A stretch of DNA of 64,000 bases, taken from Glossina fuscipes. Its lineage: Eukaryota; Arthropoda; Insecta; Diptera; Glossinidae. Position numbers and translations under genes: made by a program. A model generated the notes under the pieces. The model worked only from the letters and a program-made list of their open reading frames with translations. It did not search any database and was not told where the DNA came from. Below, piece by piece: positions 12,936 through 24,213 of this stretch (positions are counted from its first letter, which is position 1; each line of letters begins with the position of its first letter). Location: assembly GCF_014805625.2 (NCBI RefSeq), contig NW_023998646.1:762796-826795 (forward strand), given 5' to 3'.

Positions 12936-14165
12936 ATTAAAACACCATGTGTGAAATTTTTCATTCCTCTCAAATAGTCCAGTAATTTCAACAGTCAAGG
13001 ACGCCCAGCTTCCTCGCTGCCAAATGGCAGGCACGCAAGCATTAAATATTTTATCGAGGGCATCTCTCAATTGCTCACTCATGATGATAGTGCCTTCTAT
13101 TGCCAATAAAAGATCCTTCAGAGTAGCTCTTAGCAAAATTATGACCTATAAGATATCAAATTGTTGCCAAATTTTTCTTCCTTCTTAAAAGAGGAAGTGT
13201 TCCCCACTTACCCTCTGTATACGAACGATCTCTTCTCTGAGAAATATATTCGTCGAGCTGAGAGCTCCTATGTATTTCAGACGCTCTTTCACTTCAAAGA
13301 GATCATATGGCATTGGAGCCTTTGATTGCATTTCTTTAACCATACGACCTCTTTTATCTTGACGAGTCTCGCCGCCACCACTAGAAGACTCTAGTTTAAA
13401 AGAGCAAACGAACGTTCGTATTCAATTTAAATCTTATTTAATTGAAACAATTAAACAATTAAAACAAACAATCTATTAATTAAGATACGCATTTTTTGAT
13501 TTCGATTCCTTTGTCTCCTGCCTTAGATTTTGGATTACAGTAAAAACAATAAACATTTAAAAAAATTGATCGCTTAAAAATTCAATGTTGTTTGAAAATG
13601 CAAAGCTGCATATAATTTCATATATAACCAGTCAGCTTTGAGAAATCACCGAGACAGCAATTCATAGTAGATGTAGTTACCATGTAGTCATTAGAAGGAA
13701 GATTTAATTTGTGCATATACTAAGTTTTATCGTCCCTTTCACCAAAAGTTCAAAGGTTAGACGCTTTTCAAATGCATCAAAATCAATAAAAATTCATGTC
13801 ATAGTCCGACAATGCAAAATATAATTTAAATTGTCTCTCATCAATGCTAACTTTTGGCTGTATGGCGACTATATGCTTCTAGTCGTGTTAATTTGTTAAG
13901 TCAGCATTTGAATGAAAACTTTATACTTGCGGCGTATCTATGTTAGGCAACTACTCGGTAGCTGCCAAATAAGCTTCTTGTTCTTTAAAACTAACTATCT
14001 TATAGCCTTTATAGAATTCGAAGGCTTCATCGAAAAGATGATCATGAAACCAAGCGCGGCCAAAACTGTTTAGTAAGCGTTTGCCATAATCATCACTAAC
14101 GCGACCCCCATACTATACCTCTCCCAGCAAATCCCTGTACTTATCGCAAATCCTTTCGGTACAAG
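12936..14165 (-). pseudogene. axonemal dynein heavy chain, C-terminal exons, decayed
   Basis: Minus-strand exons in correct order. About 14165-13927 encodes part of the AAA6/C-terminal region (YGGRVSDDYGKRLLNSF, LFDEAFEFYKGYKI, LPNIDTPQ), with in-frame stops just before YGG and after AATE, ending at a GT donor. 13390-13212 (AG acceptor, GTAAGT donor) encodes SSGGGETR... YDLFEVKERLKYIGALSSTN. 13145-12936 (AG acceptor, GTACGT donor) encodes LKDLLLAIEGTIIMSEQL... FERNEKFHTWCFN. The exon that should carry the FGLHPNAD-type segment was not found between 13391 and 13926. In 13145-12936 the highly conserved TLGFWFTELLERN block is altered and two codons shorter (LTVEITGLFERN). The SSGGGETR and FYKGY patterns are, from memory, closest to outer-arm DNAH5/DNAH8-type chains (Drosophila kl-3). 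Family is confident; subtype is tentative. Confidence 0.85.
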
Positions 14166-14323
14166 AGTTTGAGGCTGAGTGGCGTCGAAGCAGTACAATT
14201 CATACTAGTACTAACAAGGGAAACGGTATTAATAACGATGCGAAACGTCGCGAATTTGCTGTTTAGACAATCTTATCAACAAAAACCAAGAATTACGCAG
14301 TCATCAACGGTGATTCATCATAC

Positions 14324-14733
14324 TGTTATGAAATTCGCTTTTTCTAAGATACAGTCCGTGTCACTGGATCGTGGATATTTTGACAAGAGAAATACACTTC
14401 AAAGCTCTTTTATTTTACTACTTTGTCTTTCACAACAGTAATAGTATAGATTATTCACAATTTATTTTGGCCGTACTCTCAGCTCAAATGTTCTTGCCAG
14501 ACTACAAATATTCCCATAAATATTCTATTTATGTACATTTGTACAAGCATGTTAGTACACCTAAATTTATAATTTTATTTCTAATCCCAGCCCGCTTTTC
14601 CTCTAATCGTTTTCATCGGCCTGCACCTGCATGACGCGCCTGCGAATGCTCATTTGATTTTTCCTTCTTTAGGGAATTTATTATTACGAAAATTACTTAG
14701 CTGAGATAAACTGAATTTGGGATTTTCGTAACA
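14324..14733 (-). mobile_element. solo LTR, same family as the 24-30 kb Gypsy element
   Basis: A 410-bp segment begins TGTTATG and ends GTAACA. Read on the minus strand it starts TGTTACGAAAATCCCAAATT, like the 3' LTR at 29603, and ends in the same ...AAGCGAATTTCATAACA terminus. It is flanked by a perfect 4-bp duplication, ATAC (14320-14323 and 14734-14737). No internal sequence is present, so it is a solo LTR left by LTR-LTR recombination. It is clearly more divergent from the two element LTRs than they are from each other, hence older. Confidence 0.9.
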
Positions 14734-14759
14734 ATACATACAGCAAACACAACTTTTTT

Positions 14760-15492
14760 TACAGCACCAGCAGCAAGCTGCTCTCTTCGCTACATTGCAA
14801 CTGAAAGGAATTTTGAGCGGTCCAGAAGCTCAAATGCTGCTGATCGGTTTATCAAAAGGTAAGCTAGGTGTGTAAGTAATGCGTCGACGAACAAGCAAAT
14901 AAACGTTTTTAATTTAGGTGAAATTTCTAAACATGGCTTATTAATACAACTAGCCAATCCCCGTCTGAGCCAACGCGATCGTGAAGCCATTAATGCGGTA
15001 TACATCTGGTCAACAGCAACATCAACAACAACGTATTCAGCGAACTATGCGCAATGTTAATATAGGAAAGGTTGGTGCGCTACGGTAAGCAAATATTCAA
15101 GGTACATCTTATAATTTAATTGGGGGACATCACTTAGAAACTGTCGAAGATATATATTCTATGAATCTAATGGTTTAGTAAATAATCCCCATCATCAATT
15201 CCAACAAAACGGTGCTAGTGCAGGAAGTACTTTTGTAAATTTACGCGGACGTCTCCCTGGGCCTAGCACAGCTTCTATTGGTAATCACATTAGGCTTGCT
15301 TCTAATTCTGACTCTCAACAGCAACAGCACACGAATCAACAGTCTCACTACCGATCGAAAGTTACATCAAATAATTATAATAAAAGCAATAAAATGCATG
15401 TACCATCCCCGCAACCAGCTGCAATTTTATCCGCCGCCGGAAGTAATTGTGATCATTCTTTCATCACATGCAATCAATTGCTACACAAATAA
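14760..15492 (+). pseudogene. exons of an unrecognised Gln/Asn-rich protein
   Basis: Plus-strand exon-like blocks. The first reads QAALFATLQLKGILSGPEAQ up to ...GLSKG; a GT-AG intron (about 14861-14919) separates it from EISKHGLLIQLANPRLSQRD. After REAINAV the sensible frame shifts (a frameshift near 14997), then continues Gln-rich to a GT donor near 15084. A further open stretch (about 15173-15492) is Asn/Gln/Ser-rich (NLRGRLPGPSTASIG) and ends at a TAA. Intron signals and sequence character argue for a real gene copy, broken by the frameshift. An RNA-binding or translational regulator such as eIF4E-transporter is only a guess. Confidence 0.5.
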
Positions 15493-15544
15493 TACGTTAT
15501 TCAAAATTTATTTCAATTTGCTCTATGAATTTTAATTCATCAGT

Positions 15545-17379
15545 GCTGTCGCTTATATCATATAATGGACGATGGTTGCTTTGTAAATATTTCAATTTTC
15601 ATTAAGAGTTTTTTGTGTTTAATGAAATTTTTGGAGAAGCCCTTCATCCAAACAAATTTTTCTTTGCTTTTACTGACTAATAAATTTAATACGTAAGTAA
15701 GGCGCAATATAAAATTATTTTATCTTGAATTACCGCTGGGCCTACCGGGAAATACCTAAATCATGAATTACTTGAATAAACTTTTTTTAATAAGTAGGGT
15801 TTAGTAATCCAAAGCCCATTCATTTTCAACGATGAAAGCGTCAACCACTTCTATCATAGAAAAATTCGGTATAAGTTGATCTTTAGTAAGTTTTACTCTC
15901 GTAACTGGATCGAATTAACCAACGCGTTCTATATATATGTTCTTCAACACCTTTCGTCTCATAAGAGATACCTGACGGTAGTAGTTATATTGCAAACGAC
16001 ATGTTCGTAAAAGTTTTGATCACTTTTTTGACTTGAAAAAAGCATTTATTGTGGAAAATTGGTAAAATATTTATTAATCAAAAATAGTTTCCATAATTTT
16101 CTACAATATTTTACAATATTTTTGGCAATGTGGCGATATAATCTCGGAAGAACTTATATTGGCTTATTAGCGATCCACCCACCGACCCATTTTCGCACTG
16201 CTTTAATTTTGCGTGCCAGCCAGCTCTTGCAACATGTAGTGAAAACATGCTATAGTTAGAAAAGTTAGCTTGAAATTCGGTAATTGTTTTGGTCCTATGA
16301 CTACGTGCTCTAATTTGCAAAGAGATCTCTTCGAGAACCATGAACTTAGAAAACACAGGAGATTGTTACTTCAATTCGATAGCAGATCTCGTCTACTGAG
16401 GAATTAACAATGCCGTTCCGTAAAAGGAATCCCGTGCGAACTTATGCGAATTAAGGAGATGAAGACGAACCGAAGACTGTAAAATACAAATCAAGTGAAT
16501 GTGGAGCAAAGAAAGTAGAAGTAGAAACCACAAGTAGAAAGTAGAAGTGAAGACCTTAGCAAACGCAGAAGTGTGCGATAACTCAACAGAAACAAGGATC
16601 ACATCTAGAAATGAATTAAGTAGGTTGTCGCGTAAAAGTAATTCATTGCAAAGATACAAGGCTTTGTGCGAACAATGAACACGAACAAAAGCCTGTAAGG
16701 AGCAAATCAAGTTAGTATAGAGCGAAGCAAGTTCACCAAAGTCTATTGCTATAGGAAAATGAATACGAGGTAAGCCATGGAATATACGCGTAGGCATATA
16801 TCAAATAAATTTTTATTATTATTACTGCGCCAATAATTGCTGACTCTACTACTTTTGTGTTATTATATTTTTATTTATTCAAAGAAAGGAAATTAGTTAC
16901 AATACCTGGCATGCAACTAATTTAAAATGAATAAGATAGAGTACCTTTCATTTGCAAATAAAGAAGCTCTTGAATGTACATTATGCACCATATTAATCTT
17001 CATTTACTTGATCCGTCGCTGGATTGTATAGATGTTATCAAGGGTGCCGTTCCCCTATATATATATATATTGTTTTTTTCTGATTAGTTTATATTTCTTA
17101 CACCTTTTTTAGTGTATATAAAAAAATTAAAAAATTTTACTACCAAAGCGTACTCGCCATCGCCATCCAGGAATGGTTGCATGATTTGCTATTAATTTGG
17201 TGTTGTTTTCTTGCGGATTTTACCTCGTAATTTTCTCTTGCTCATATATTTTACAATTCTTCCTCTTGCTTATAATTCAGAATTATTCCTCTTGCTCATA
17301 TAATTTAAAATTCCTGTTCTTGCGCTGCTCATATATTTTGCCGCTCTTCCTCGTGCTGGTCATATATTTCTGGTAACAA
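15545..17379. other. no gene recognised; weak internal duplication and (TA)n
   Basis: AT-rich. At 16464-16520 and 16680-16740 the same pattern (ACGAAC..AAG.CTGTAA, then AAATCAAGT) recurs about 216 bp apart, suggesting an old duplication. A short TA run lies near 17058-17072. The 16393-16797 minus frame overlaps this repeat and is not credible as a gene. Confidence 0.4.
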
Positions 17380-17385
17380 GTCAGT

Positions 17386-17873
17386 TTGGAGCCTATACCC
17401 GCTAATAAACTGTATTATAGACCGAAGACCAAGTGGGAAGTAGATGATCCTTGGCACGAAAATCGGGTATCTTTAAAAATATTTTAAAATATGTTATATA
17501 TTTTAAAACTTTTTCAATTTTCTTAGATTATTAAGAATCTTTTGGATAGAATAGATCCCCCAACTGAATCCGTAGCAGATAGTAGAAGCCAGCTACAACA
17601 AATACCCCCTAGGATCCCTCTACAAATGCGTTCCATAAAGGTATAACTTTAGTTTGTTAAAAATATTTTTTTAAACCTAAAAATTGTTTTTTTTTCTTAA
17701 TTATTATTTTTAATCTGCTCAGAAGACAATGTTTCACCAATGGAAAACAGTGCGCCACCGCACCAACCAGCAGCCCAGTTCCAACTCAGCTGTGTTAAGC
17801 GTTCACGTATTTTACCGATAAATCGTTTAACAGAAGAAGACTTGAAGCAACTTCGAGGAGAAAGGCTTTCATA
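17386..17873 (+). pseudogene. three exon-like blocks of an unrecognised gene
   Basis: Block 1 ends at a GT donor after KTKWEVDDPWHENR (17466). Block 2, 17527-17640, is bounded by TTCTTAG and GGTATA and gives exactly 38 codons (IIKNLLDRIDPPTESVADSR...) in phase with block 1. Block 3 follows the acceptor at 17721-17722 and reads best as SPMENSAPPHQPAAQFQLSC ending ...LKQLRGERLS then TAA, but that frame does not join block 2 in phase, so a frameshift or an alternative acceptor is needed. Introns are about 60-80 bp. No family recognised. The blocks may belong with the 14.8-15.5 kb blocks on the same strand. Confidence 0.45.
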
Positions 17874-18380
17874 AATTCCACACAGAGATAAATATTGGAG
17901 TAAACAGCGCGAAGACCTTTTGCAGAAGATCGTCTGATTCAATCTGAATCGCCATATTTTAAATTTGCTTTATTCTTACTTTCAATTTCTCATGATCTAT
18001 TAATTTTAAATTATTATTGTAAATATCCTTCGCTAATTTATCAAGCTGACATTGAAAAGATGAGCCTTTCAGTATAATCATTTTTGTTTCTAGATTAAAT
18101 AATTTCAAAAGATAACAAGGGAATTACACTTTCATACAATCAGTGAAAATTGACTAAATATTTGATAGTAAAAATAAGACGCGGCCAATAAATTAATTAC
18201 ACGATAACTGTAATATATATTCTTTTTCATATAAACGCTGATGAAGAAAACGTCATCATTAGCAAGCGATTTATCCTAAAAAATACAAAAGTTGAAAATT
18301 CCTTAAATCGAATATTCATTATCGCGTACACAGGGCCGTTACAATTGCATCCACCTATCGGTGCATCGAAATTTTACAGC

Positions 18381-19065
18381 TTAAAGCCCTAAATATGAAC
18401 ATAATGTAAACGCTGCCAGTAAAACACTTAGATTAATATAATGGCCAACCAAGCAGGAATGGTATCTGAAATGTATCAAAAATAAATAATTATAATATCG
18501 AGAGCAATCAAAAGCATAAAGTAACTTACGTCGTCGTTGCAAACTATGAATGCAAACTTTATTGTCAACAGATATTGATAGAACAGCAGCCTCCTTATCG
18601 CTAGATACTGGCGGACCTTCTTGGCTTGTAACAAGTAGAAACTGTAGTCCCGTCACAAACATAGAATGGGCATTTCGACATGCAGTACGCGCTGTTAAAC
18701 AAGAAATGGAAAAGAAATATGTTGTGCTTTTAATTCAAATATTTTAAAAAGCAGTCTGCGGCAGCTTTCTTAAAAAGGTGATGAAAGAGAAGTACCTCTG
18801 AGAATTTCCGGCACTACTCGCAAGGCTTTTGTCGTACCCGAAAAGTCTACGAATTTTGATTTCAAACAATTTTGTCCTCAACAGCTTACCTGTAAACCAA
18901 AAGCGATGTACATGGAAACACTGCCAGAAAACATTGTAACAATTGCTACGAAGCGACCAAAATCTCCTACTGCCAACGACGGGAGGCTTTCATCGATGCC
19001 TACAGCTAGCCGCAATGTTCCACTGCTGCAGGAACCTGTCGATTCGTCAATGTACAACGTTTCTC
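18381..19065 (-). pseudogene. PREB: PREB/Sec12 homologue, C-terminal exons, frameshifted
   Basis: PREB/Sec12 is an ER membrane WD40 protein that activates Sar1 for COPII budding. Minus-strand exons: 19065-18890 (AG acceptor, GTAAGC donor) encodes IDESLPSLAVGDFGRFVAIV, then SGSVSMYIAFGLQ; 18691-18530 (AG, GTAAGT) encodes NAHSMFVTGLQFLLVTSQEG, then SISVDNKVCIHSLQRR; 18465-18381 encodes TIPAWLAIILI and, in another frame, LLAAFTLCSYLGL then stop, the single C-terminal membrane anchor. The SGSVxxYIAFxLQ, HSMFVTGLQFL, VDNKVCIHSL and TIPAWL strings match the family as I know it. Frames break at the start of the middle exon and inside the anchor. A further WD-like block may lie at about 19100-19230. 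Plus-strand ORFs at 18550 and 18906 are shadows. Confidence 0.8.
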
Positions 19066-19574
19066 CTATGGATTTAAGTAAAAAAAAACAAAGGTGTGAC
19101 AATCTCCTGTTCAACCAAGTAATCGCACACTTTTCACATAAGAAAGTACCAACTATGCGCACAATATCTGTTTGACAAACACCAGCAATTTTATCTTTAC
19201 TAGCCGTCAATACAACTAAGGACTGCAAGCCATTCAACTTTTCTTCTGTAATTGATCACGCACTGCTTATATTGGTCTGATAGCAATTTCACTACTATTA
19301 TTTAGAAAGTCGTCAATGTCGCTGCCGTTGATAGTAAATAAAGGGTTTGATTTCCTAGAATATCGAATTTTATGTTTTCTTGTCTTTCCGTTTATATTTT
19401 TGGCATGAGAGGTTTGCTCTCTTCTGAAAGTCCAACGTACTGCAATGAATTGCTAAGAGTTGCGGAAGAGGTTAATGAATTTTTTTGGCAAATTGAAGCA
19501 ATGAGCGAAGTATCTAAAGCATTGGATTCCCGTGAGAAGAGCTAATTAACTTATTTGAAGTATTGGGAGCGTTT

Positions 19575-20403
19575 TTACCACTGACATTTAAGAGTAGGGG
19601 ATTGGAACGCCTGTTGAAATGAACGCCAACTCGCATTATCAACGTCGTTCGGCAGAGTTCGAGTCTTGACTAGTGACGGCTTTTGATTGTTTGCAAGTGA
19701 GCCGTGGGTATTGCGTTCACTTAGAAGTATTCGAGCAGAGCAAATGGCTTTTTGTTTGCTGAATGGCAATTTCAAAGAATCAAACAGAGCTTTATTGTTT
19801 GTGAAGGCTTCCAAATGCACGTTTGTGTGTTTACGTCAGTACAAACTTACTTTCAGTATTCTTAACGAACGTAAGCACTGCTTTTTCGGTATGTGCTGTA
19901 ATTAGTAAATAAAAACTTGGATAGCCGTACTGAGATATAGTGCGAACGCCGCAGTCGAGAGCGCTTTTGATTTCCAACACTGTCATCCATGTCATGGATA
20001 ATCTGCTTTCCAAAAGATATACTGTATTCATCAAGAGCTTAGTAAAATTCGTTAGGCAAGGATAGTATACATTATTTTCCAATTTTAACTGTAAATAACA
20101 AATTTCACTTTACATTTCGAAGGAAATATCATGAGAATTTTTACTTCAATCGCATGCTTTATGGCCCGCAAGTTTGTTTCAGTTAAGTCCTCTTTATGTT
20201 TCTCATTAAAATTGGAGATGAAATTTTTAGAGGTTAGTTGAGTTTTCTCTACTTCAAAAATTTCGTCCTTCTGTTCACATTTTTCTCCCTCCAAAACCAA
20301 TAAATATTTACAAGCTCGGTAGCATTGGTTACGAAAACTTTTATCTTCACCATGGGATATAATCCAAGAGCAATCGCCCTTCAAAATCAACTAGAAATTT
20401 TTA
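19575..20403 (-). other. unrecognised minus-strand open blocks
   Basis: Three adjoining frames (20390-20085, 20082-19831, 19820-19575) have protein-like composition (for example KGDCSWIISHGEDKSFRNQC near the start). The first follows a TTTCTAG acceptor at about 20396-20402. They could be upstream exons of the PREB copy or another gene, but I recognise no domain. An exon-like block on the plus strand at 20936-21030 (after CCTCAG) is equally uncertain. Confidence 0.3.
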
Positions 20404-21589
20404 AACGTTAATCATTTGCTTTTTGCTTGCTTATTTGTTAAAGTATTTACCTCAATCTAAGGCATCAACTGTCCGGCTTCAGTCTTGTTCTTAGCACCCG
20501 AAGCATGCGATTGCATTTGATAACCGATTTTTTTTTATGCATTTTTAATACTTCATCTAGTTTTACGCATATATTAGGGGAACAGGTCATGTCGCGAGTA
20601 AGTTCTTCGCATTACTTTGCAAAGACACGGCAGGAACAGCTTTAAAAAAGGCCACAATGCAACAAGTCGTACAACATACGGATGAAATGGAGCAGCCTTG
20701 GGTAAACTTTAAATGAAACTACGTCCACAACGAACGGTACAAAACTTCTTCCAATCTTCCTAACATACAGATATTTTCCTGTAGAATTCCCTTCAAATGT
20801 AACTATATAGCCTAGGACATATAGGGAAAGAAATTTAAACGATGTCAGTCTGTTTATTTGTTAAACTCGGCATCAAAACTTTGTTCGGAAACCTAACCGA
20901 TAAAATGACATTCTTTCTCTTGTACTTTCCTCAGAAAATGTTTGAAAGTCAACAAATTCAAAACAGAATCAATTCAACAGGAAACGTTGCAAAGCATCCT
21001 CCAATTGACTGCGTTGTTCCAGCACAATAGCTTGCTTCCTGGCACGGTTTTTCACACCACCTTTGAGGTACCGTGATAGGCGCCTTGCGAATTGTTTTAA
21101 ATGGGTGGCTCCCCTGTAGGCGTACGCCATTATAAACTTAACTTAAGACTATAATAATATTTACAATAAAAATAATACATAAACAAAATCTCCGCTTATA
21201 CATAATATACGTATATAATATATGAATGCATAAAAAGTATATATCTACGAACTAAATACATATAAACTGCTGTGGATTCTTAACATCTTGATATCTACAA
21301 AAGAAAAATATTGTGATTGCTGAATTTTACATATAAAGATGGCCACACACTTACATTTGGCCTACAGAAGTATTGCATTCTGCTGAAGCAATAGTGCGTA
21401 TGTGTATTTTTAAATCTAAAATGAAATAAAAACAAATATGCATAATAATAAGGAGAAACACAAACTTACCTTTGGGATACAATGGATCTTCTTTTGTATG
21501 AGGTGGTGGCGGCGGCGCAATCTAAAATAAAAAAATAAAAAACGTAAATAAGAAGTTTTTAAATATGTTTGCAAAACGTTTGAATTACC

Positions 21590-22900
21590 TTAGTATTCAG
21601 ACACGTTCTTGCTATTGGATTCTCTGTTTTTGGATCTTAACAGCATGAACAGCATGAATCCTAGCAAATTTCTTCGATGAACCATGCCTCTACTGCATGA
21701 TCCCGCTGTTTTAAAGAAGGCAAGCTCTGCCACCACGGTAGCCTGTATGCGCTTGCCGATGTTCTTCTCAATCATTTTCTGGTCCAACGCTGAATAGAAC
21801 ACTTCATGTGCTTGGTCGAATGCGACCTGCTTTCGGGAACGCTGGATTAATATGCTTAGTTGTTATGATAATGTTATTTAGGCGGTTGCATAATTGTACG
21901 AGTTGTGGCCGGTCTGGTCTTTTTGACAGCGACATGTTAATAAACATGTCTCGGGAAGGTCTTGGCTTACCCTATATTAGACGAAAGTTGTGTCAGGGTA
22001 AGCCTTTGTTAAATCTTCCATTAATTTTGTAAAATTGATGCTTGCTAATTCGGTGGCAACGGCAATGGCGTCCTCATTAAATTCTTTTAAGAGGTACTCA
22101 CTTATTTTCGCAAGTTTGGGTTTGAGCTCCTCCCCATTTTGAGCCGTTATGGAACTGCGATGGATAAATTGGTAAAATCTGATAGCACCTTGAATATGCC
22201 ACACGTCCGCTTTACAATTTCGGGGTCGTGTCGGAATACATTCTCATTGATGGCCGCCTGCAGAACGGCTGGCGTGGTGTCATTGAAGAATTGCTCTACT
22301 TCGCCACAGTACCGGTCTGAGACCGCAAAAGTCGCGCCTCGTTGGGCCCAAAATTTAATAGTGGGCTCGAATTGTTTATATAATTTTGTAATTATGCTGA
22401 GGTCGTATTTTTCTGTGGGTTTTTCTATTATTGCCTTATATCTTTTTAAGAGGTGCAGGTAATCATATATTAAAACCGACTCCAACCGGTAATGTGTGTA
22501 CAGCTTCTTTATATGTGGTATTCCTATCGCAAACTACTGCTCGCACATCGAACCCAATGTCTTTAGCCATGTTGATGCTGTCTAGTAGTGCTTTTGAAAC
22601 TAAATTTGAACGTTTGCAGAGGTGGCTGTTTATAACCATGTTAAACGGCGTCGCCAGGTTTCTTACAGCGCTCTTGCGCTCATCGAAGTAATTGCAACCC
22701 ATTGTTGCATCGTTCGCCCGCGAATAAAGTACCTGATTGTTGGTGAAGACCCCGTCAGTTGCAGCTGTAAAACTTTGTCGAGAGGACTCAATTTCCTCTC
22801 GACCTCCCAGATTGTCTCCACATCCGGCACCACGCTCTCAGCTTCCGGTTCTACCTCCTGGCCTTCATATATTGCTAGCCGCCGCTTCAACTCCTCTTTT
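21590..22900 (-). pseudogene. unrecognised coding region in several frames
   Basis: Minus-strand frames abut or overlap in series: 22890-22663 (acidic; EVERKLSPLDKVLQLQL), 22702-22463 (MGCNYFDERKSAVRNLATPF ... GFDVRAVVCDRNTTYKEAV), 22485-22147 (EPTIKFWAQRGATFAVSDRY ... VEQFFNDTTPAVLQAAI), 22204-21977 (LKEFNEDAIAVATELASINF) and, after a possible GT-AG intron, 21802-21590 (VFYSALDQKMIEKNIGKRIQ). GC content is higher than in its surroundings, and the plus-strand frames look like noise. It reads as one protein of about 400 residues broken by at least three frameshifts. The AVVCDR pattern vaguely recalls RNase-H-fold transposases, but I cannot place a catalytic triad, so no function is assigned. 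Confidence 0.5.
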
Positions 22901-23440
22901 CCGCTTGAACCCTCTACAACTGTTTCATGAGGCTAGCATGGACAGACGTTGATGGGCCGCTGGTGTTATCTTCGTTCATAAAAACATCTGGGTTTATTAG
23001 ATATTTAATTACCACATCTAGCTTACCTACACATGGCGCCCTAGTCAGATCGTCTGTCATTTGTATATCTCCTATTTGCGCCACCTCTTACTCTCTTTCT
23101 TCCACTGTGTCCTATCTTCTATTTGCGCTACCTCTTCCTCTCTGTCATTGAAACCTAAAAAACCTACCTCGTCCTCGCTGTCAATGTCAATACGTAAGTT
23201 TTTGTCATCTCTCTGTTGTAATTGTGAAATTTTGCAGAAAGCCGTTGGCTGGTGTTTTCCAAAAATTCTTTACATGGTTTACAAAAAAACTATCATCTAT
23301 GGAGAATGGAGAAAATACCGAGTTGCTTTCAATATATCTAAAAAATAGCGAAAAAAAATTCTCACCACATTTTGCATGAATTTTGATTGGGTCAATTTCC
23401 ACAGCGAGGCAGCATACAACAGAAACAAAATGTACCTTTT
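22901..23440. other. no gene recognised
   Basis: Short overlapping frames on both strands without motifs. The left part (to about 23160) has the composition of the preceding coding mosaic and may be its 5' extension. Confidence 0.35.
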
Positions 23441-23575
23441 ATTTATTATTATTATTAATTTCGCCAGAGAAATAAATTCCAAGACTAAACTCTTAAAGCA
23501 CTAGCATCTAAGGCTATCGGGTTTTATCAAAAATTCTACCGCACTTGAGATTCGAACCCATGACAGTTGAGTTGT
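23441..23575 (-). mobile_element. tRNA-derived SINE, copy 1 (5'-truncated)
   Basis: On the minus strand it reads AACTCAACTGTCATGGGTTC, then GAATCTCAAGTGCGGTAGAA, a spacer, AGCCTTAGATGCTAGTGCTT and a tail of TAA/AAT repeats (plus-strand TTATTATTATTATTAATT at 23443-23460). The B-box of the tRNA-like head (GGTTCGAATC) is kept; the A-box half present in copy 2 is missing, replaced at the right edge by unrelated sequence. No clear target duplication. Confidence 0.8.
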
Positions 23576-24107
23576 TTTTACGGTAATTTGTTCGAGTTAA
23601 GATTTTCTATATGGAATATTATAAGTTCTCTTGTGTTTCGGTTTTTGAAGGTTTCACCAACAGAGCAGCTACCTAAATAAATAAAATAACGAATGGTAGC
23701 CACGCCTCAATTGGGCAATGATTGTTCTATTGGCTCAACAAAGGCGTTTTTGACTTTTGTTATCGCAAGTTAAGAGTGCAGCGTGCTGAAGGCAACGATA
23801 ATATATATTTTTTGGAAGTCTTAATTTTTTAACAGTTACTTAATTTTCCATACCTACTGAATTATTTACACTTAATTTTTATTATAATTGTGCAGAAACT
23901 TAATCGTATGGTAGATGCTTTCAAGTATTGAACTCGCAGATTTTCTCTATACGGAACAAATATCTGAAATATATTGACTTTGAAGGATCCAATGTGGAAC
24001 TTGCGGTGCTTCTCGCCGCCGCAATATCCCTCATTAAAAAAACGAATTTTAATGCATTATTTTCTACATTTTGATATTATTTGACATTTATAATAAACAT
24101 ATTTTGT
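23576..24107. other. no gene recognised
   Basis: AT-rich sequence between the SINE and the 3' tail of LINE copy B. Nothing recognised. Confidence 0.4.
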
Positions 24108-24213
24108 TATTTATTTATTTATTTATTTATTTATTCCACTTGTACAAGAAACTTAACTAAAACAAAATGACAGTCGAGTTCAATTGACTCTTAAGGTAAA
24201 ACTTAAATTAATT
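24108..24213 (-). mobile_element. LINE copy B, 3' end (left of Gypsy insertion)
   Basis: The TTTA repeat (about 24110-24136) and adjoining 3' UTR (AGTCGAGTTCAATTGACTCT...) match the 3' end of copy A at 6536-6635. The homology stops where the Gypsy LTR starts and resumes at 30055, so this is one LINE split by a later insertion. Confidence 0.88.

Noticed and set aside
18550..19175. Plus-strand ORFs at 18550-18747 and 18906-19175 as a nuclear protein
   Set aside because: The minus strand has matching splice sites and PREB-specific sequence over the same bases.
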